A stretch of DNA of 6,268 nt, taken from the NCBI GenBank assembly GCA_937906165.1, contig CALCYA010000019.1, positions 1-6,268 on the forward strand. The letters run 5' to 3'. The stretch comes from an uncultured Bacteroidales bacterium (GTDB lineage Bacteria; Bacteroidota; Bacteroidia; Bacteroidales; Bacteroidaceae). Position numbers and translations under genes: made by a program. The number at the start of each line of letters is the position of its first letter. Position 1 is the stretch's first letter. Shown here piece after piece: positions 6,255-6,268 of this stretch. The notes below the pieces were generated by a model, which saw only the letters and a list, made by a program, of their open reading frames with translations, had not been told where the DNA came from and did no database searches.

Positions 6255-6268
6255 ATAGTTCTTTTTTT
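6255..6268 (-). promoter_or_regulatory. A-rich leader before the small gene, cut by the window edge
   Basis: In the transcript direction these 14 bases read AAAAAAAGAACTAT directly before the ATG. This is a typical Bacteroidota AT-rich initiation region. The operon promoter must lie beyond the window edge. Confidence 0.4.

Overview
The window looks like Bacteroidota, most likely a gut-type Bacteroidales. The evidence is two large lipoproteins with acidic residues straight after the lipobox cysteine (a Bacteroidota surface-export type of signal), fimbrillin-like N-terminal modules, AT-rich translation leaders without a clear Shine-Dalgarno sequence, and moderate GC content. I cannot name the genus. 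No tRNA, rRNA, CRISPR array, transposase or insertion sequence is visible.

All confident genes lie on the minus strand, so transcription runs from high to low coordinates. The order is a 62-residue small protein (6254-6066), then 16 bases later an 864-residue lipoprotein (6049-3455), then a 133-base gap, then a 926-residue lipoprotein (3321-541). The 864-residue protein joins a fimbrillin-like module to a PI-PLC-like barrel. The 926-residue protein joins a fimbrillin-like module, an Ig-like linker domain and a CotH kinase domain. A strong intrinsic terminator at 487-449 ends the unit. The gap between the two large genes holds a long hairpin (3394-3351) whose four non-Watson-Crick positions all become G-U pairs only in minus-strand RNA. 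It is therefore probably an RNA element of this operon, such as an attenuator, partial terminator or processing/stability structure.

The leftmost 540 bases contain no convincing gene. They hold the 3' untranslated region and terminator of the operon, and then a patchwork of short palindromes that resemble degenerate intergenic repeats.

The unit appears to put two related multi-domain lipoproteins on the cell surface. One is a probably active CotH-type atypical kinase. The other has a phospholipase-C-like fold in which the residues expected for catalysis are replaced, with no histidine at all between residues 307 and 749. A surface kinase paired with a catalytically dead PLC-fold partner and preceded by a small acidic protein is the most interesting hypothesis here. 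The functional link between them is inferred from gene order alone.
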